Below, piece by piece: positions 35,801 to 46,198 of a stretch of DNA of 64,000 nucleotides. This DNA comes from Variovorax paradoxus (GTDB lineage Bacteria; Pseudomonadota; Gammaproteobacteria; Burkholderiales; Burkholderiaceae_C), in contig NZ_CP102931.1 in NCBI RefSeq assembly GCF_024734665.1, positions 6,446,001-6,510,000 on the forward strand. The letters are read 5' to 3'. Below the pieces are notes generated by a model. It was not told the origin of the DNA. It did no database searches and was given only the letters and a program-made list of their open reading frames with translations. A program made the position numbers and the translations under genes. Every line of letters starts with the position of its first letter. Within the stretch, counting starts at the first letter, position 1.

Positions 35801-37771
35801 TCAGGGCGCGGTAGCAGGCGTTGCCACGGGCGCCGGCCACGCCACTTCACTCGCCACGCGCGGCTTGCCGATTGGCGCGGTCGCCTTGCCGGTCTTGATG
35901 GCCGCCAGGTCGGCCTCGCTCGGGTACTGGTTCGCGAGCCAGTAGTCGAACACCCGGCGCGCGATGGGGGCCGCGGCGCCCGCGCCCCAGCCGGCGTTTT
36001 CCACGATCACGGCCACGGCGATCTTCGGGTCGTTCACCGGCGCGAAGGCCATGAAAAGAGCGTGGTCGCGCTGGTGTTCTTCCAGGGCGCGCGCGTTGTA
36101 CTTGGTGTTCTGCGCCTGCGTTACCGCCTGCGCCGTGCCCGTCTTGCCGGCTGCCTGGTAGGCCGCGCCCGCGAACACGCCGCGCGCCGTGCCGGCGGTG
36201 ACCACGCTGGTCAGGCCGTCGCGGACCACCGCAACGTTGGCCGCCGAGAAGCCGAGGTTTTCCGCCGGCGGCTGCTGCAGCGGCACCACCTGCCCGCTCA
36301 CGGTGTTGCGCGTGGCCAGCACGAGGTGCGGCTTGTGCTTCAAGCCGCCGTCGGCCACGACGGCCGTGGCCTGCGCCAGCTGCAGCATCGTGAAGGCGTT
36401 GTAGCCCTGCCCGATGCCCAGCGAGATGGTCTCGCCCGCGTACCACTTCTTTTGCTCGGGGCGCTTGTAGGTGTTGCGTTTCCACTCGGTGCTGGGCAGC
36501 ACGCCGCGCACCTCGCCGCCCAGGTCGATGCCGGTGATCTGGCCGAAGCCCAGCGGCTTCATGAAGTCGTGGATCAGGTCCACGCCCATCTCGTTGGCCA
36601 GCGAGTAGTAGTAGATGTTGCTCGACAGCTGGATCGATCGGCGCATGTCGACGCCGCCCAGGTTGCCTTCGGGGCTGCCGAAGCGGTGGCCGCCGAAGTT
36701 GAAGTAGCCGGGGTCGTTCACCACCACGTTGGGCCCGCGCTTGCCGGTTTGCAATGCCGCCATTGCCATGAAGGGCTTGTAGGTGGAACCGGGCGGATAG
36801 GTGCCGCGCAGGGCGCGGTTCAGGAGCGGCTTGTCGAGGGACTCGGTGAGCGCCGCCCAGCTTTCGTTGTCGATGCCTTCGACGAACAGGTTGGGGTCGA
36901 AGGTGGGCTTGCTCACGAAGGCCAGCACCTCGCCGGTCTTGGGGTCGATGGCCACCAGCGCGCCGCGGCGGTCGCCGTACATGTCTTCCACCAGCTTCTG
37001 CAGCTTGATGTCGAGCGACAGCATCACGGTGTTGCCCGGTGTGGCCGGATGGCTGGCCAGGCGGCGCACGGCGCGGCCGCCCGCCGAGGTTTCCATCTGC
37101 TCGACACCGGTCTGGCCGTGCAGCGTCTTCTCGTAGCTCTGCTCGATGCCGAGCTTGCCGATGTAATCGGTGCCCTTGTAGTTGGCCTGGTCTTCCTCGT
37201 CCCAGTCTTCCATCGCGGTCTTCTCGCGCTGGTTGATGCGGCCGATGTAGCCAAGCACGTGCGAGGCCAGCTCGCCCTGCGGGTAGTTGCGGAACAGGCG
37301 CGCCTTGATCTCCACGCCCGGGAAGCGATAGCGCTGGGCCGCGAAGCGCGCCACCTCTTCGTCGCTCAGGCGGGTGCGGATCGGAATGGAGTCGAAGCTG
37401 CGCGAGTCTTCGCGCAGGCGCTTGAAGCGGCGGCGGTCGCGCGGCGAGACTTCGAGCACCTGGGTCAGGCTGTCGATGGTTTCCTCGACGTCGTTCACCT
37501 TGGAGGGCGTGATCTCCAGCGTGTAGGCCGAATAGTTCGAGGCCAGCACGATGCCGTTGCGGTCGAGGATCAGGCCCCGGTTGGGCACCACCGGTACCAC
37601 GGCCGTGCGGTTGCTCTCTGCCTGCTCGGCCAGGTCTTCGTGGCGCGTGACCTGCAGGTACACCAGCCGCGCACACAGCAGGCTGAACGCGAACAGCACC
37701 GCCAGGCCAATGACGATCACGCGGCGCTTGAAGCGCGCGAGGTCGGCGGCGACGTTGCGGATTTCGGTCAT
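35801..37771 (-). CDS. mrdA: Penicillin-binding protein 2 (elongasome transpeptidase)
   Basis: A 656-residue class B penicillin-binding protein with an N-terminal membrane anchor (about residues 15-37). The transpeptidase motifs are complete: STYK (active-site serine, in PPGSTYKPF), SSN and KTGTAQ. It cross-links peptidoglycan along the cell cylinder with RodA. It is the last gene of the mreBCD-mrdA cluster. A rodA gene would normally follow, but here the homogentisate operon ends the cluster on that side. Confidence 0.95.
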   Translation of the reverse strand: MTEIRNVAADLARFKRRVIVIGLAVLFAFSLLCARLVYLQVTRHEDLAEQAESNRTAVVPVVPNRGLILDRNGIVLASNYSAYTLEITPSKVNDVEETIDSLTQVLEVSPRDRRRFKRLREDSRSFDSIPIRTRLSDEEVARFAAQRYRFPGVEIKARLFRNYPQGELASHVLGYIGRINQREKTAMEDWDEEDQANYKGTDYIGKLGIEQSYEKTLHGQTGVEQMETSAGGRAVRRLASHPATPGNTVMLSLDIKLQKLVEDMYGDRRGALVAIDPKTGEVLAFVSKPTFDPNLFVEGIDNESWAALTESLDKPLLNRALRGTYPPGSTYKPFMAMAALQTGKRGPNVVVNDPGYFNFGGHRFGSPEGNLGGVDMRRSIQLSSNIYYYSLANEMGVDLIHDFMKPLGFGQITGIDLGGEVRGVLPSTEWKRNTYKRPEQKKWYAGETISLGIGQGYNAFTMLQLAQATAVVADGGLKHKPHLVLATRNTVSGQVVPLQQPPAENLGFSAANVAVVRDGLTSVVTAGTARGVFAGAAYQAAGKTGTAQAVTQAQNTKYNARALEEHQRDHALFMAFAPVNDPKIAVAVIVENAGWGAGAAAPIARRVFDYWLANQYPSEADLAAIKTGKATAPIGKPRVASEVAWPAPVATPATAP

Positions 37772-37826
37772 GGCGGTGGGAGCTTAGGCGCGTGCAGTTG
37801 CTTTTGGCAAATGCGGCGGGCAGGGC

Positions 37827-38348
37827 TTAGAGGGGGCGGTTCTCGTCCGGTTCCGGGGTGCGGCGCTGCGGGGCCAGTAACAGTGCGGTGACCAAGGGCC
37901 ACAGCGCGGCCTCGATGGCAGGCGAGATCAGCACAGACCACCCCGGGAACACACCGCCGCCGATCATCCGCGTGACGACCTCGATCAGCTGCGACAGCGC
38001 AAAGAGCGGCAGCACCTGCAGCGCCTGCGAGAGCACCGGATACCAGAGCAGGCGCCGGTGGATGGTGATCGCGAAGAAGCCCAGCGTGGTGTAGGACAGC
38101 GCATGCTGGCCCAGCATCGACGACTGGTGCACGTCCATGCACAGGCCGAACACGAAGGCCGCGCCGATGCCCACGCGCGCGGGCTGGTGCACGCCCCAGA
38201 ACACGATCACCAACGCCAGCAGGTCGGGCATCCAGACCGCGCGGCCGATGGGGATCATGTTGATGAGCAGCGCCACCACGAGGCTGCTCCACATGAAGAG
38301 CGGGCTGACGGGCAGCAGGAGCTGCTGCTGGCCTGGACGCTTGATCAT
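37827..38348 (-). CDS. mreD: Rod shape-determining protein MreD
   Basis: A 173-residue integral membrane protein with about five hydrophobic segments, of typical MreD length. It starts at ATG 38346-38348, which overlaps the mreC stop (ATGA). It bridges MreC and the elongasome in the inner membrane. Identification rests on size, hydrophobicity and position between mreC and mrdA. Confidence 0.92.
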   Translation of the reverse strand: MIKRPGQQQLLLPVSPLFMWSSLVVALLINMIPIGRAVWMPDLLALVIVFWGVHQPARVGIGAAFVFGLCMDVHQSSMLGQHALSYTTLGFFAITIHRRLLWYPVLSQALQVLPLFALSQLIEVVTRMIGGGVFPGWSVLISPAIEAALWPLVTALLLAPQRRTPEPDENRPL

Positions 38349-39307
38349 GGGCGCGCTCCCGCTGGCTTCTTTTCGTTCTTGCCCGCGCCGGGCTTGCCTT
38401 CAGGCCGCTTGCGCTGGGTGGCGGCGGGCGCGGCAGGCGGCGGCGCGGCCGGCGTGCCGGTGGGCTCGAGCACCAGCACGTAGCGCGCGGCCGTCACATG
38501 GGCCAGCGGCACGCAGTAGATGCGGGCGAAAGCCGAGTCGGCGCGCCGCTCGATGCGCTCGATCTTCGCCACCGGCAGGCCGGCGGGATAGATGCCGTCG
38601 ACGCCGCTGGTGGAGAGCAGGTCGCCCTCCTGCAGGTCGGCATTGGCGGCCATGAAGCGCAGCTCCAGCCCGCCGCCGTGGGCCGAGGCGTCGCCGAAGG
38701 CCACGCTGCGCACGCCGGTGCGGGTGTTCTGCACGGGAATGGAAAGATCGCGGTCGATCACCAGCGTGACCTCGCTCGTGAAGGGCAGCACCTGCGTGAC
38801 CTGGCCGAGCACGCCGCGCGCGTCGATCACCGGCGAGCCGGGCGCCACGCCCTGGGTCAGGCCCTGGTCGATGACGATCTTGCGGGTGTAGGGGTCGGCC
38901 GCGTCGTAGAGCACCTCGGCCGCGCGGCCCGGCGTGGCCGTGGTCTGGCGCAGTTCGAGCAGCTCGCGCAGACGGGCGTTGTCCTGCAGCAGCGTGTCGG
39001 CCTGGGCGGCGCGTTCGGCCTGCATCATCAGCGCCTTGCGGGCGTCTTCCTCGTTGCGCTGCGCGGTCTGCAGGTCTTCGAGGTAGCGCCCGCCTCCCAG
39101 CACGGCCTGCACCGGCTTCAGCGCCACCCATTGCACCGGGTAGAGCACCGCGCCGATGGTCGCGCGGATCGGCTGCACGATGTGAAAGCGCGCATCGGCC
39201 ACCATGAGGAACAGGGCGAGCGCGCCGAAGAAGATCAGCTTGCTGAGCGCCGACTGCCCCTGGTTGAACAGGGGTGGCGCTGTGCGATCGAGCGTGCCCA
39301 GAGGCAT
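38345..39307 (-). CDS. mreC: Rod shape-determining protein MreC
   Basis: A 320-residue bitopic protein with a membrane helix (about residues 22-40), a coiled coil (about 70-112, rich in Glu/Ala/Leu), and the MreC beta-barrel domain (about 120-270), with GLTQGVAPGSPVIDARGVLGQV as a marker. The last 45 residues are a proline/alanine/lysine-rich tail. It links MreB filaments to the peptidoglycan enzymes. Confidence 0.94.
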   Translation of the reverse strand: MPLGTLDRTAPPLFNQGQSALSKLIFFGALALFLMVADARFHIVQPIRATIGAVLYPVQWVALKPVQAVLGGGRYLEDLQTAQRNEEDARKALMMQAERAAQADTLLQDNARLRELLELRQTTATPGRAAEVLYDAADPYTRKIVIDQGLTQGVAPGSPVIDARGVLGQVTQVLPFTSEVTLVIDRDLSIPVQNTRTGVRSVAFGDASAHGGGLELRFMAANADLQEGDLLSTSGVDGIYPAGLPVAKIERIERRADSAFARIYCVPLAHVTAARYVLVLEPTGTPAAPPPAAPAATQRKRPEGKPGAGKNEKKPAGARP

Positions 39308-39343
39308 GAATTCAGACCCGGCGGTGGTGCGGAATCAAATAAC

Positions 39344-39374
39344 AAAAAGCCGGCCTGCGCAAGCAGAGGCCGGC
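39344..39374 (-). terminator. Intrinsic terminator between mreB and mreC
   Basis: On the minus strand, GCCGGCCT (39367-39374 complement side) pairs with AGGCCGGC (39349-39356 complement side) over 8 bp with a 10-base loop, followed by five U (39344-39348). It lies 20 bases after the mreB stop and before mreC. It should let mreB be made in excess over mreCD-mrdA by partial read-through. Confidence 0.8.
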
Positions 39375-39393
39375 CGATGATGGCTTTCGCCTT

Positions 39394-40653
<1,260 letters not shown>

Positions 40654-40953
40654 ATGTCACTCTCCGCTTCCGATATTGCGCGCATTGCCTCGCTGGCGAG
40701 GCTGCAGCTTGCCTCCGATGAAAGCGAGCGCATGCTCAGCCAGATCAACGGCTTTTTCGATTTAGTCGAACGTATGCGTTCCGTGGACACCACGGGCGTC
40801 GAGCCGCTGGCCCATCCGGTGGCCGCGCTCGAAGACATCACGCTGCGCCTGCGCGACGACGTGGTGAGCGAACCCAATAACCGCGAAGCCAACCAGAAGA
40901 GCGCCCCGGCCGTCGAAGCCGGTCTGTTTCTCGTGCCGAAGGTGATCGAATAA
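40654..40953 (+). CDS. gatC: Aspartyl/glutamyl-tRNA amidotransferase subunit C
   Basis: A 99-residue GatC, the small structural subunit of the tRNA-dependent amidotransferase. Typical text is [20 protein letters not shown] near the start and [19 protein letters not shown] near the end. It stabilises GatA and links it to GatB. Its last base is the first base of the gatA start codon, so the operon is tightly coupled. Confidence 0.94.
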   Translation: MSLSASDIARIASLARLQLASDESERMLSQINGFFDLVERMRSVDTTGVEPLAHPVAALEDITLRLRDDVVSEPNNREANQKSAPAVEAGLFLVPKVIE

Positions 40954-42443
40954 TGAGCAGCGGTGAATTGCACCAGATGAGCGTGGTCGCGCTGGCCAAG
41001 GCATTGGCCGAGCGCAAGGTCTCGGCCGTCGAGGCCTCGCAGGTTTTTCTCGGCCGCATGAAGGCGCACGAGTCGCTCGGCACCTTCGTAACCGTCAATG
41101 AAGAAGTCACGCTGGCCCAGGCCCGCGCCGCTGACGCACTGATTGCCACCGGCAACGCACCGGCGCTGGCCGGCGTGCCGATCGCGCACAAGGACATCTT
41201 CGCCACCGCCGATTTCGCCACCACCGCCGGCTCGAAGATGCTCGCGGGCTACCGCTCGCCTTTCGACGCCACCGTGGTCAAGCGCCTGGCCGAGGCCGGC
41301 GCGGTCACGCTCGGCAAGCTCAGCTGCGACGAGTTCGCCATGGGCTCCGCCAACGAGAACATCGCCGTGCCCGCCGTGGGCCACGACAAGGCCGTGCCCG
41401 TGCAGAACCCCTGGAACCGCGAACGCATTCCGGGCGGCTCTTCGGGCGCCAGCGCGGCTGCAGTCGCGGCACGTCTGGCCCCCGCGGCCACCGGCACCGA
41501 CACCGGCGGCTCGATCCGCCAGCCCGCGTCGTTCTGCGGTGTGACCGGCATCAAGCCCACCTACGGCCGCGCCTCGCGCTATGGCATGGTGGCCTTTGCG
41601 TCGAGCCTCGACCAGGCCGGCCCGATGGCCCGCTCGGCCGAAGACTGCGCGCTGCTGCTGTCGGCTTTCTGCGGCCCCGATCTCGACCGCGATTCGACCT
41701 CGCTCGACAAGCCCGCCGAGAACTTCGGCCGCTCGCTGAACGACTCGCTCGAAGGCCTGCGCATCGGCGTGCCGAAGGAGTTCTTCGGCGAAGGCGTGGC
41801 GCCCGGCGTGCGCGCGGCCATCGACGCGGCGCTCGCGCAGTACGAGAAGCTCGGCGCCAAGCGCGTCGAGGTCACGCTGCCGCGCACCGAACTGTCGATT
41901 CCCGTGTACTACATCATTGCCGCGGCCGAGGCCTCGAGCAACCTGAGCCGCTTCGACGGCGTGAAATTCGGCCACCGCGCGAAACAGTACAAGGACCTGT
42001 CCGACATGTACGAACGCACGCGCGCCGAAGGCTTCGGCGACGAAGTCAAGCGCCGCATCATGATCGGCACCTACGTGCTTTCGCACGGCTACTACGACGC
42101 CTACTACCTGCAGGCGCAAAAAGTGCGCCGCATGATCGCCGACGACTTCCAGCAGGCCTTCAGGCAGTGCGACGTGATCGCCGGCCCCGCCGCGCCCACC
42201 ACCGCGTGGAAGCTCGGCGAACATGGCGACGACCCCGTGGCCGACTACCTCGCCGACATCTTCACGCTGCCCGCCTCGCTGGCCGGCCTGCCCGGCATGA
42301 GCGTGCCCGCAGGCTTCGACGGCGGCATGCCCGTGGGCCTGCAGCTGATCGGCAACTACTTCGGCGAAGCGAAGCTGCTCAACGCGGCGCACCGCTTCCA
42401 GCAGGCCACCGACTGGCACGCGCGCACACCGGAGGGCTTTTGA
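40953..42443 (+). CDS. gatA: Aspartyl/glutamyl-tRNA amidotransferase subunit A
   Basis: A 496-residue amidase-signature enzyme that releases ammonia from glutamine for GatB. The Ser-cisSer-Lys triad is visible: the lysine in IAHKDIF (about residue 79), the serine pair around [12 protein letters not shown] and [15 protein letters not shown]. Length is standard. In an organism with this operon, Gln-tRNA and/or Asn-tRNA are made by transamidation. Confidence 0.96.
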   Translation: MSSGELHQMSVVALAKALAERKVSAVEASQVFLGRMKAHESLGTFVTVNEEVTLAQARAADALIATGNAPALAGVPIAHKDIFATADFATTAGSKMLAGYRSPFDATVVKRLAEAGAVTLGKLSCDEFAMGSANENIAVPAVGHDKAVPVQNPWNRERIPGGSSGASAAAVAARLAPAATGTDTGGSIRQPASFCGVTGIKPTYGRASRYGMVAFASSLDQAGPMARSAEDCALLLSAFCGPDLDRDSTSLDKPAENFGRSLNDSLEGLRIGVPKEFFGEGVAPGVRAAIDAALAQYEKLGAKRVEVTLPRTELSIPVYYIIAAAEASSNLSRFDGVKFGHRAKQYKDLSDMYERTRAEGFGDEVKRRIMIGTYVLSHGYYDAYYLQAQKVRRMIADDFQQAFRQCDVIAGPAAPTTAWKLGEHGDDPVADYLADIFTLPASLAGLPGMSVPAGFDGGMPVGLQLIGNYFGEAKLLNAAHRFQQATDWHARTPEGF

Positions 42444-42444
42444 G

Positions 42445-43935
42445 ATGAGCGAGACCGTGAACACATTCGAAGCACAACAGCAGGGCCGCCCGACCGGTCC
42501 GCTGGTGCGCGGCTATGAAGTCATCATCGGCTTCGAGACGCACGCCCAGCTGTCGACCGCGAGCAAGATCTTCAGCCGCGCCTCCACCGCCTTCGGCGCC
42601 GAGCCCAACACGCAGGCCTGCGCGGTCGACCTGGCGCTGCCCGGCACGCTGCCCGTGATGAACAAGGGCGCCGTCGAACGCGCCATCAAGCTCGGCCTGG
42701 CGCTGGGCTCGCACATCGCGCCGCGCAGCGTGTTCGCACGCAAGAACTACTTCTACCCCGACCTGCCCAAGGGCTACCAGATCAGCCAGTTCGAGATCCC
42801 GGTCGTGCAGGGCGGCTCGGTGTCGTTCTTCCTCGGCGAAGAACAGAAGACCGTGCGCCTCGTGCGTGCCCACCTCGAGGAAGACGCGGGCAAGTCGCTG
42901 CACGAAGACTTCATCGGCCAGAGCGGCATCGACCTGAACCGCGCCGGCACGCCGCTGCTTGAAATAGTGACCGAGCCCGACATGCGCTCCACCGCCGAGG
43001 CCGTGGCCTATGCGAAGGAGCTGCACAAGATCGTCACGTGGATCGGCATCTGCGACGGCAACATGCAGGAAGGCAGTTTCCGCTGCGACGCCAACGTGTC
43101 GGTGCGCAAGCCCGGCGACAAGCTCGGCACGCGCCGCGAGATCAAGAACCTGAACAGCTTCAAGCACATGCAGCAGGCGATCGACTACGAGATCCGCTGG
43201 CAGATCGAAGAGATCGAGGACGGCCGCAAGATCGAGCAGGCCACCGTGCTGTTCAACGAAGGCACCGGCGAGACGCGCGCGATGCGCGCCAAGGAAGACT
43301 CGGCCGACTACCGTTACTTCCCTGACCCCGACCTGCCCCCGCTGGTCATCGCCGCCGACTGGATCGAGCGCGTGAAGGCCACCATGCCCGAACTGCCGCG
43401 CGCGATGGCCGATCGCTACGTGCGCGACCACGGCCTGTCGGAATACGACGCGGCGCAGCTCACGCAGAGCGCCGCGCTCGCCGCCTACTTCGACGAGGCC
43501 GTGAACGCAGGCGCCACGCCCAAGCTTGCGAGCAACTGGATCACAGGCGAAATGGCGCGCCGCCTGAACGCCGCCGAGATCGGAATCGAAGCCGCCCCCG
43601 TGAAGGCGCAGCAACTGGCTCAACTGGTGAAGCGCATCGCCGACGGTACGCTGCCGAACAACGCCGCGCGCCAGGTGTTCGAAGCCCTGTGGACCGGCGA
43701 AGGCAGCGATGTCGATGCGATCATCGAGGCCAAAGACCTGAAGCCGATGAACGACACCGGCGCGCTCGACAAGATCCTCGACGAAGTGATCGCGAAGAAC
43801 GCCAAGAACGTCGAGGAATACCGCGGCGGCAAGGAGAAGGCGCTCAACGCCCTCGTGGGTCAGGTCATGAAGGCCAGCGGCGGCAAGGCCAACCCGGCGC
43901 AGGTCACCGAGCTGCTGAAAGCCAAGCTGGGCTGA
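42445..43935 (+). CDS. gatB: Aspartyl/glutamyl-tRNA amidotransferase subunit B
   Basis: A 496-residue GatB. The N-terminal kinase/amidotransferase domain has [19 protein letters not shown] and [18 protein letters not shown]; the C-terminal tail domain (about 400-496) binds tRNA. It activates Glu- or Asp-tRNA by phosphorylation and adds ammonia from GatA. It begins 1 base after the gatA stop. Confidence 0.96.
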   Translation: MSETVNTFEAQQQGRPTGPLVRGYEVIIGFETHAQLSTASKIFSRASTAFGAEPNTQACAVDLALPGTLPVMNKGAVERAIKLGLALGSHIAPRSVFARKNYFYPDLPKGYQISQFEIPVVQGGSVSFFLGEEQKTVRLVRAHLEEDAGKSLHEDFIGQSGIDLNRAGTPLLEIVTEPDMRSTAEAVAYAKELHKIVTWIGICDGNMQEGSFRCDANVSVRKPGDKLGTRREIKNLNSFKHMQQAIDYEIRWQIEEIEDGRKIEQATVLFNEGTGETRAMRAKEDSADYRYFPDPDLPPLVIAADWIERVKATMPELPRAMADRYVRDHGLSEYDAAQLTQSAALAAYFDEAVNAGATPKLASNWITGEMARRLNAAEIGIEAAPVKAQQLAQLVKRIADGTLPNNAARQVFEALWTGEGSDVDAIIEAKDLKPMNDTGALDKILDEVIAKNAKNVEEYRGGKEKALNALVGQVMKASGGKANPAQVTELLKAKLG

Positions 43936-43945
43936 CGGCAGGAAA

Positions 43946-43970
43946 CCGGGGCCTTGGTGCAAGGCCCCGG
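43946..43970. terminator. Hairpin between convergent gatB and the DUF4124 gene
   Basis: CCGGGGCCTT (43946-43955) and AAGGCCCCGG (43961-43970) form a perfect 10-bp stem with a 5-base loop. There is no T-run on either side. Its location 10 bases after gatB and 9 bases before the end of the opposing gene fits a bidirectional terminator. Confidence 0.6.
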
Positions 43971-43978
43971 CAGGTTCA

Positions 43979-44674
43979 TCAGCGGGGGTTGCCGCCGTTC
44001 TGCGGCGACCAGAGCGTCTTCAGACGCGTGCGCTCTTCGTCGAAGCGCGCATTCACCCGCTTCTTCTCTTCTTCCTGCTCCGCAATGAAGCGGTTCTGCA
44101 CCACCACGCTCTGCGTGTTGTCTTCGAGCTTGCGGCGCACCGCGCCCGGCGCCTTGCTGGTGTCCTGCTTGTAGAACTCCATCTCCTCGTCGATCTTCTT
44201 GCGGTCTTCGCTCAGCTCGGCGATGCGCTTGCGCGCCGCCTGAGTCACCGCGTCGATTTGCGCGAGCGCCTCGCTGCGTTCGCGGTCGTGCGTGGCGAGG
44301 TTCGGGTAGCGCACCAGCAGCGCGCGTTCGCGGCGCCGCTCGTCGGTCAGGCGCGCGGTCTGGATGGCGGCTTCGCGGGCACGGTCTTCGCGCTCCTGCA
44401 GCTCGCGCGCGGTGTAGGTCGGCTCGACCTTGCGGCGCACCGAGCCGCTCGGGTTCAGCTCGCGCTGCTCGCGGTCGGTGCACTCGGCAATCGGCCGGTC
44501 GGCCGTCAGCGTGCGGCCGCGGGCGTCGGTGCAGGTGTAGATACCGGGGGAGGCTCCTTCCACTTTCTGCGGTTGCGCTTGCAAGGCGCCGCAGAACGAA
44601 GAAACCGCCAGGAAGAAAGAAGCCGACGCCAGCAGGCGGATCGGCTTGCCGTGATCGTCGCGTGCGTCGTGCAT
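43979..44674 (-). CDS. DUF4124 domain-containing exported protein
   Basis: A 231-residue protein with an N-terminal hydrophobic segment ending near GALQA (about residue 33) that looks like a signal peptide. A DUF4124-like domain follows (IYTCTDARGRTLTADRPIAEC, with two cysteines). The remaining 160 residues are highly charged and helical, with long Glu/Arg/Lys runs expected to form a coiled coil. It lies 13 bases downstream of pyrE on the same strand. Function unknown; an envelope location is likely. Confidence 0.8.
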   Translation of the reverse strand: MHDARDDHGKPIRLLASASFFLAVSSFCGALQAQPQKVEGASPGIYTCTDARGRTLTADRPIAECTDREQRELNPSGSVRRKVEPTYTARELQEREDRAREAAIQTARLTDERRRERALLVRYPNLATHDRERSEALAQIDAVTQAARKRIAELSEDRKKIDEEMEFYKQDTSKAPGAVRRKLEDNTQSVVVQNRFIAEQEEEKKRVNARFDEERTRLKTLWSPQNGGNPR

Positions 44675-44687
44675 GGGCGCCCTTGCC

Positions 44688-45374
44688 TCAGCTGGTGGCG
44701 CCGTAGCGCGTGCGGTAGGCCAGCACGCGTTCGCGGTGCGCGCCCAGGTCGGCGGCAGCGTTGCCCGAGAGGTAGCTCAGCAGGTCGTCCAGCGTGGCGA
44801 TGGCAATCACCGACAGGCCGAGCTGGTTGCGCACGTACTGCACGGCGCTGTGATCCACGTCGACACCGTTCTCGGTGGCCTTTTCCTGCCGGTCGAGCGC
44901 AATGGCCACCGCATGCGGTGTGGCGCCGGCCGCCTGGATTGCCGCGATCGACTCGCGCACCGCGGTGCCGGCCGACATCACGTCGTCGACGATCAGCACG
45001 CGGCCCTTGAGCGGCGCGCCCACCAGGTTGCCGCCTTCGCCGTGTGCCTTGGCTTCCTTGCGGTTGTAGGCAAAGGGGTAGTTGCGCCCGCGCCGGGCCA
45101 GCTCCGCGGCCACCGTGGCGCCCAGCGGAATGCCCTTGTAGGCGGGGCCGAAGATCATGTCGAATTCAAGCCCGCTTTCGATCAGCCGGTCTGCATAGAA
45201 TCCGGCGAGCCGGGCGATCTTGCCGCCGTCGTCGAAGAGCCCCGAGTTGAAGAAATAGGGGCTCATCCGACCGGCCTTGGTCTTGAATTCGCCAAAGCGC
45301 AGCACGCCGGCATCCAACGCAAACTGGACGAAGTCCTGTGCGACCGCGCTGCTTTTCTCACCATCTACAGCCAT
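44688..45374 (-). CDS. pyrE: Orotate phosphoribosyltransferase
   Basis: A 228-residue enzyme of pyrimidine synthesis, which joins orotate to PRPP. The PRPP-binding motif VLIVDDVMSAGTA is at about residues 124-136. FGPAYKGIPLGATVA marks the substrate pocket. I chose ATG 45372-45374 because AAGGAA lies 6 bases upstream and the start matches the family. It diverges from xth with only 12 bases between the two start codons. Confidence 0.95.
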   Translation of the reverse strand: MAVDGEKSSAVAQDFVQFALDAGVLRFGEFKTKAGRMSPYFFNSGLFDDGGKIARLAGFYADRLIESGLEFDMIFGPAYKGIPLGATVAAELARRGRNYPFAYNRKEAKAHGEGGNLVGAPLKGRVLIVDDVMSAGTAVRESIAAIQAAGATPHAVAIALDRQEKATENGVDVDHSAVQYVRNQLGLSVIAIATLDDLLSYLSGNAAADLGAHRERVLAYRTRYGATS

Positions 45375-45386
45375 CGGGAATTCCTT
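45375..45386. promoter_or_regulatory. 12-base divergent spacer of pyrE and xth with a palindromic ribosome site
   Basis: Only these 12 bases separate the two start codons. They contain the palindrome GGAATTCC (45377-45384). Read leftward it provides AAGGAA for pyrE, and read rightward GGGAA for xth, so one short palindrome may serve as ribosome site for both. Each promoter must then lie inside the other gene. Confidence 0.6.
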
Positions 45387-46190
45387 GTGTTCAAACTGAC
45401 CAGTCTCAATCTCAATGGCCTGCGTTCGGCCGCTACCAAAGGCGTGGCCGACTGGGTGGCCGAACTTGCGCCGGATTGTATTTGCATGCAGGAGATCCGC
45501 GTCCAGGCCAGCGACATCGAAGGCCGGTTCGAGGAAATGGCCGGCCTCAAGGGCCACTTCCACTTCGCCGAGAAAAAAGGCTACGCCGGCACCGCCATCT
45601 ACACCAAGCACGCTCCGAGCCAGGTCGTGGTGGGCTGGGGCGACGCCGAGTTCGACGCCGAGGGCCGCTACCTCGAACTGCGCTTCGACACGCCCAAGCG
45701 CAAGTTCTCCGTCATCAGCTGCTACTTCCCGAGCGGCAGCTCGGGCGAGGAGCGGCAGGAGGCCAAGTTCCGCTTTCTCAAAGGCTTCTTTCCGCACCTG
45801 CTGGCACTGAAGAAAGAGCGCGAGTTCGTGCTGTGCGGCGACATCAACATCGCCCATAAAGAGATCGACCTGAAGAACTGGCGCGGCAACCAGAAGAACA
45901 GCGGCTTCCTGCCCGAAGAACGCGCCTGGATGACGAAGCTGCTCGACGTCGGCGCCGAGGGCGCAGGCCTGGTCGACGTGTACCGCATGCTCAAACCCGA
46001 CACCACCGGCGATGCCTACACCTGGTGGAGCAACCGCGGCCAGGCCTATGCGAACAACGTGGGGTGGCGGCTCGACTACCACCTGGCCACGCCGAAGACC
46101 GCCGCGCTGGCGCGTACCGAGCAGATCTACAAGACCATCAAGTTCAGCGACCACGCGCCGATCACGGTGGACTACGACTTCAAGCTGTAA
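45387..46190 (+). CDS. xth: Exodeoxyribonuclease III family AP endonuclease
   Basis: A 267-residue exonuclease III/AP endonuclease. Catalytic segments are SLNLNGLRSA, CMQEIRVQ, LCGDINIAHKEID and FSDHAPITVDY, which hold the metal-binding Glu and the Asp/Asn/His of the active site. It cuts DNA at abasic sites in base excision repair. Start taken as GTG at 45387, directly before the conserved FKLTSLNLNG; there is no in-frame ATG nearby. It is divergent from pyrE. Confidence 0.92.
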   Translation: MFKLTSLNLNGLRSAATKGVADWVAELAPDCICMQEIRVQASDIEGRFEEMAGLKGHFHFAEKKGYAGTAIYTKHAPSQVVVGWGDAEFDAEGRYLELRFDTPKRKFSVISCYFPSGSSGEERQEAKFRFLKGFFPHLLALKKEREFVLCGDINIAHKEIDLKNWRGNQKNSGFLPEERAWMTKLLDVGAEGAGLVDVYRMLKPDTTGDAYTWWSNRGQAYANNVGWRLDYHLATPKTAALARTEQIYKTIKFSDHAPITVDYDFKL

Positions 46191-46198
46191 GGCGCGGC

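Noticed and set aside
36062..37891. A 609-codon + strand frame opposite mrdA
   Set aside because: mrdA on the minus strand has all transpeptidase motifs; the + frame is a high-GC shadow.
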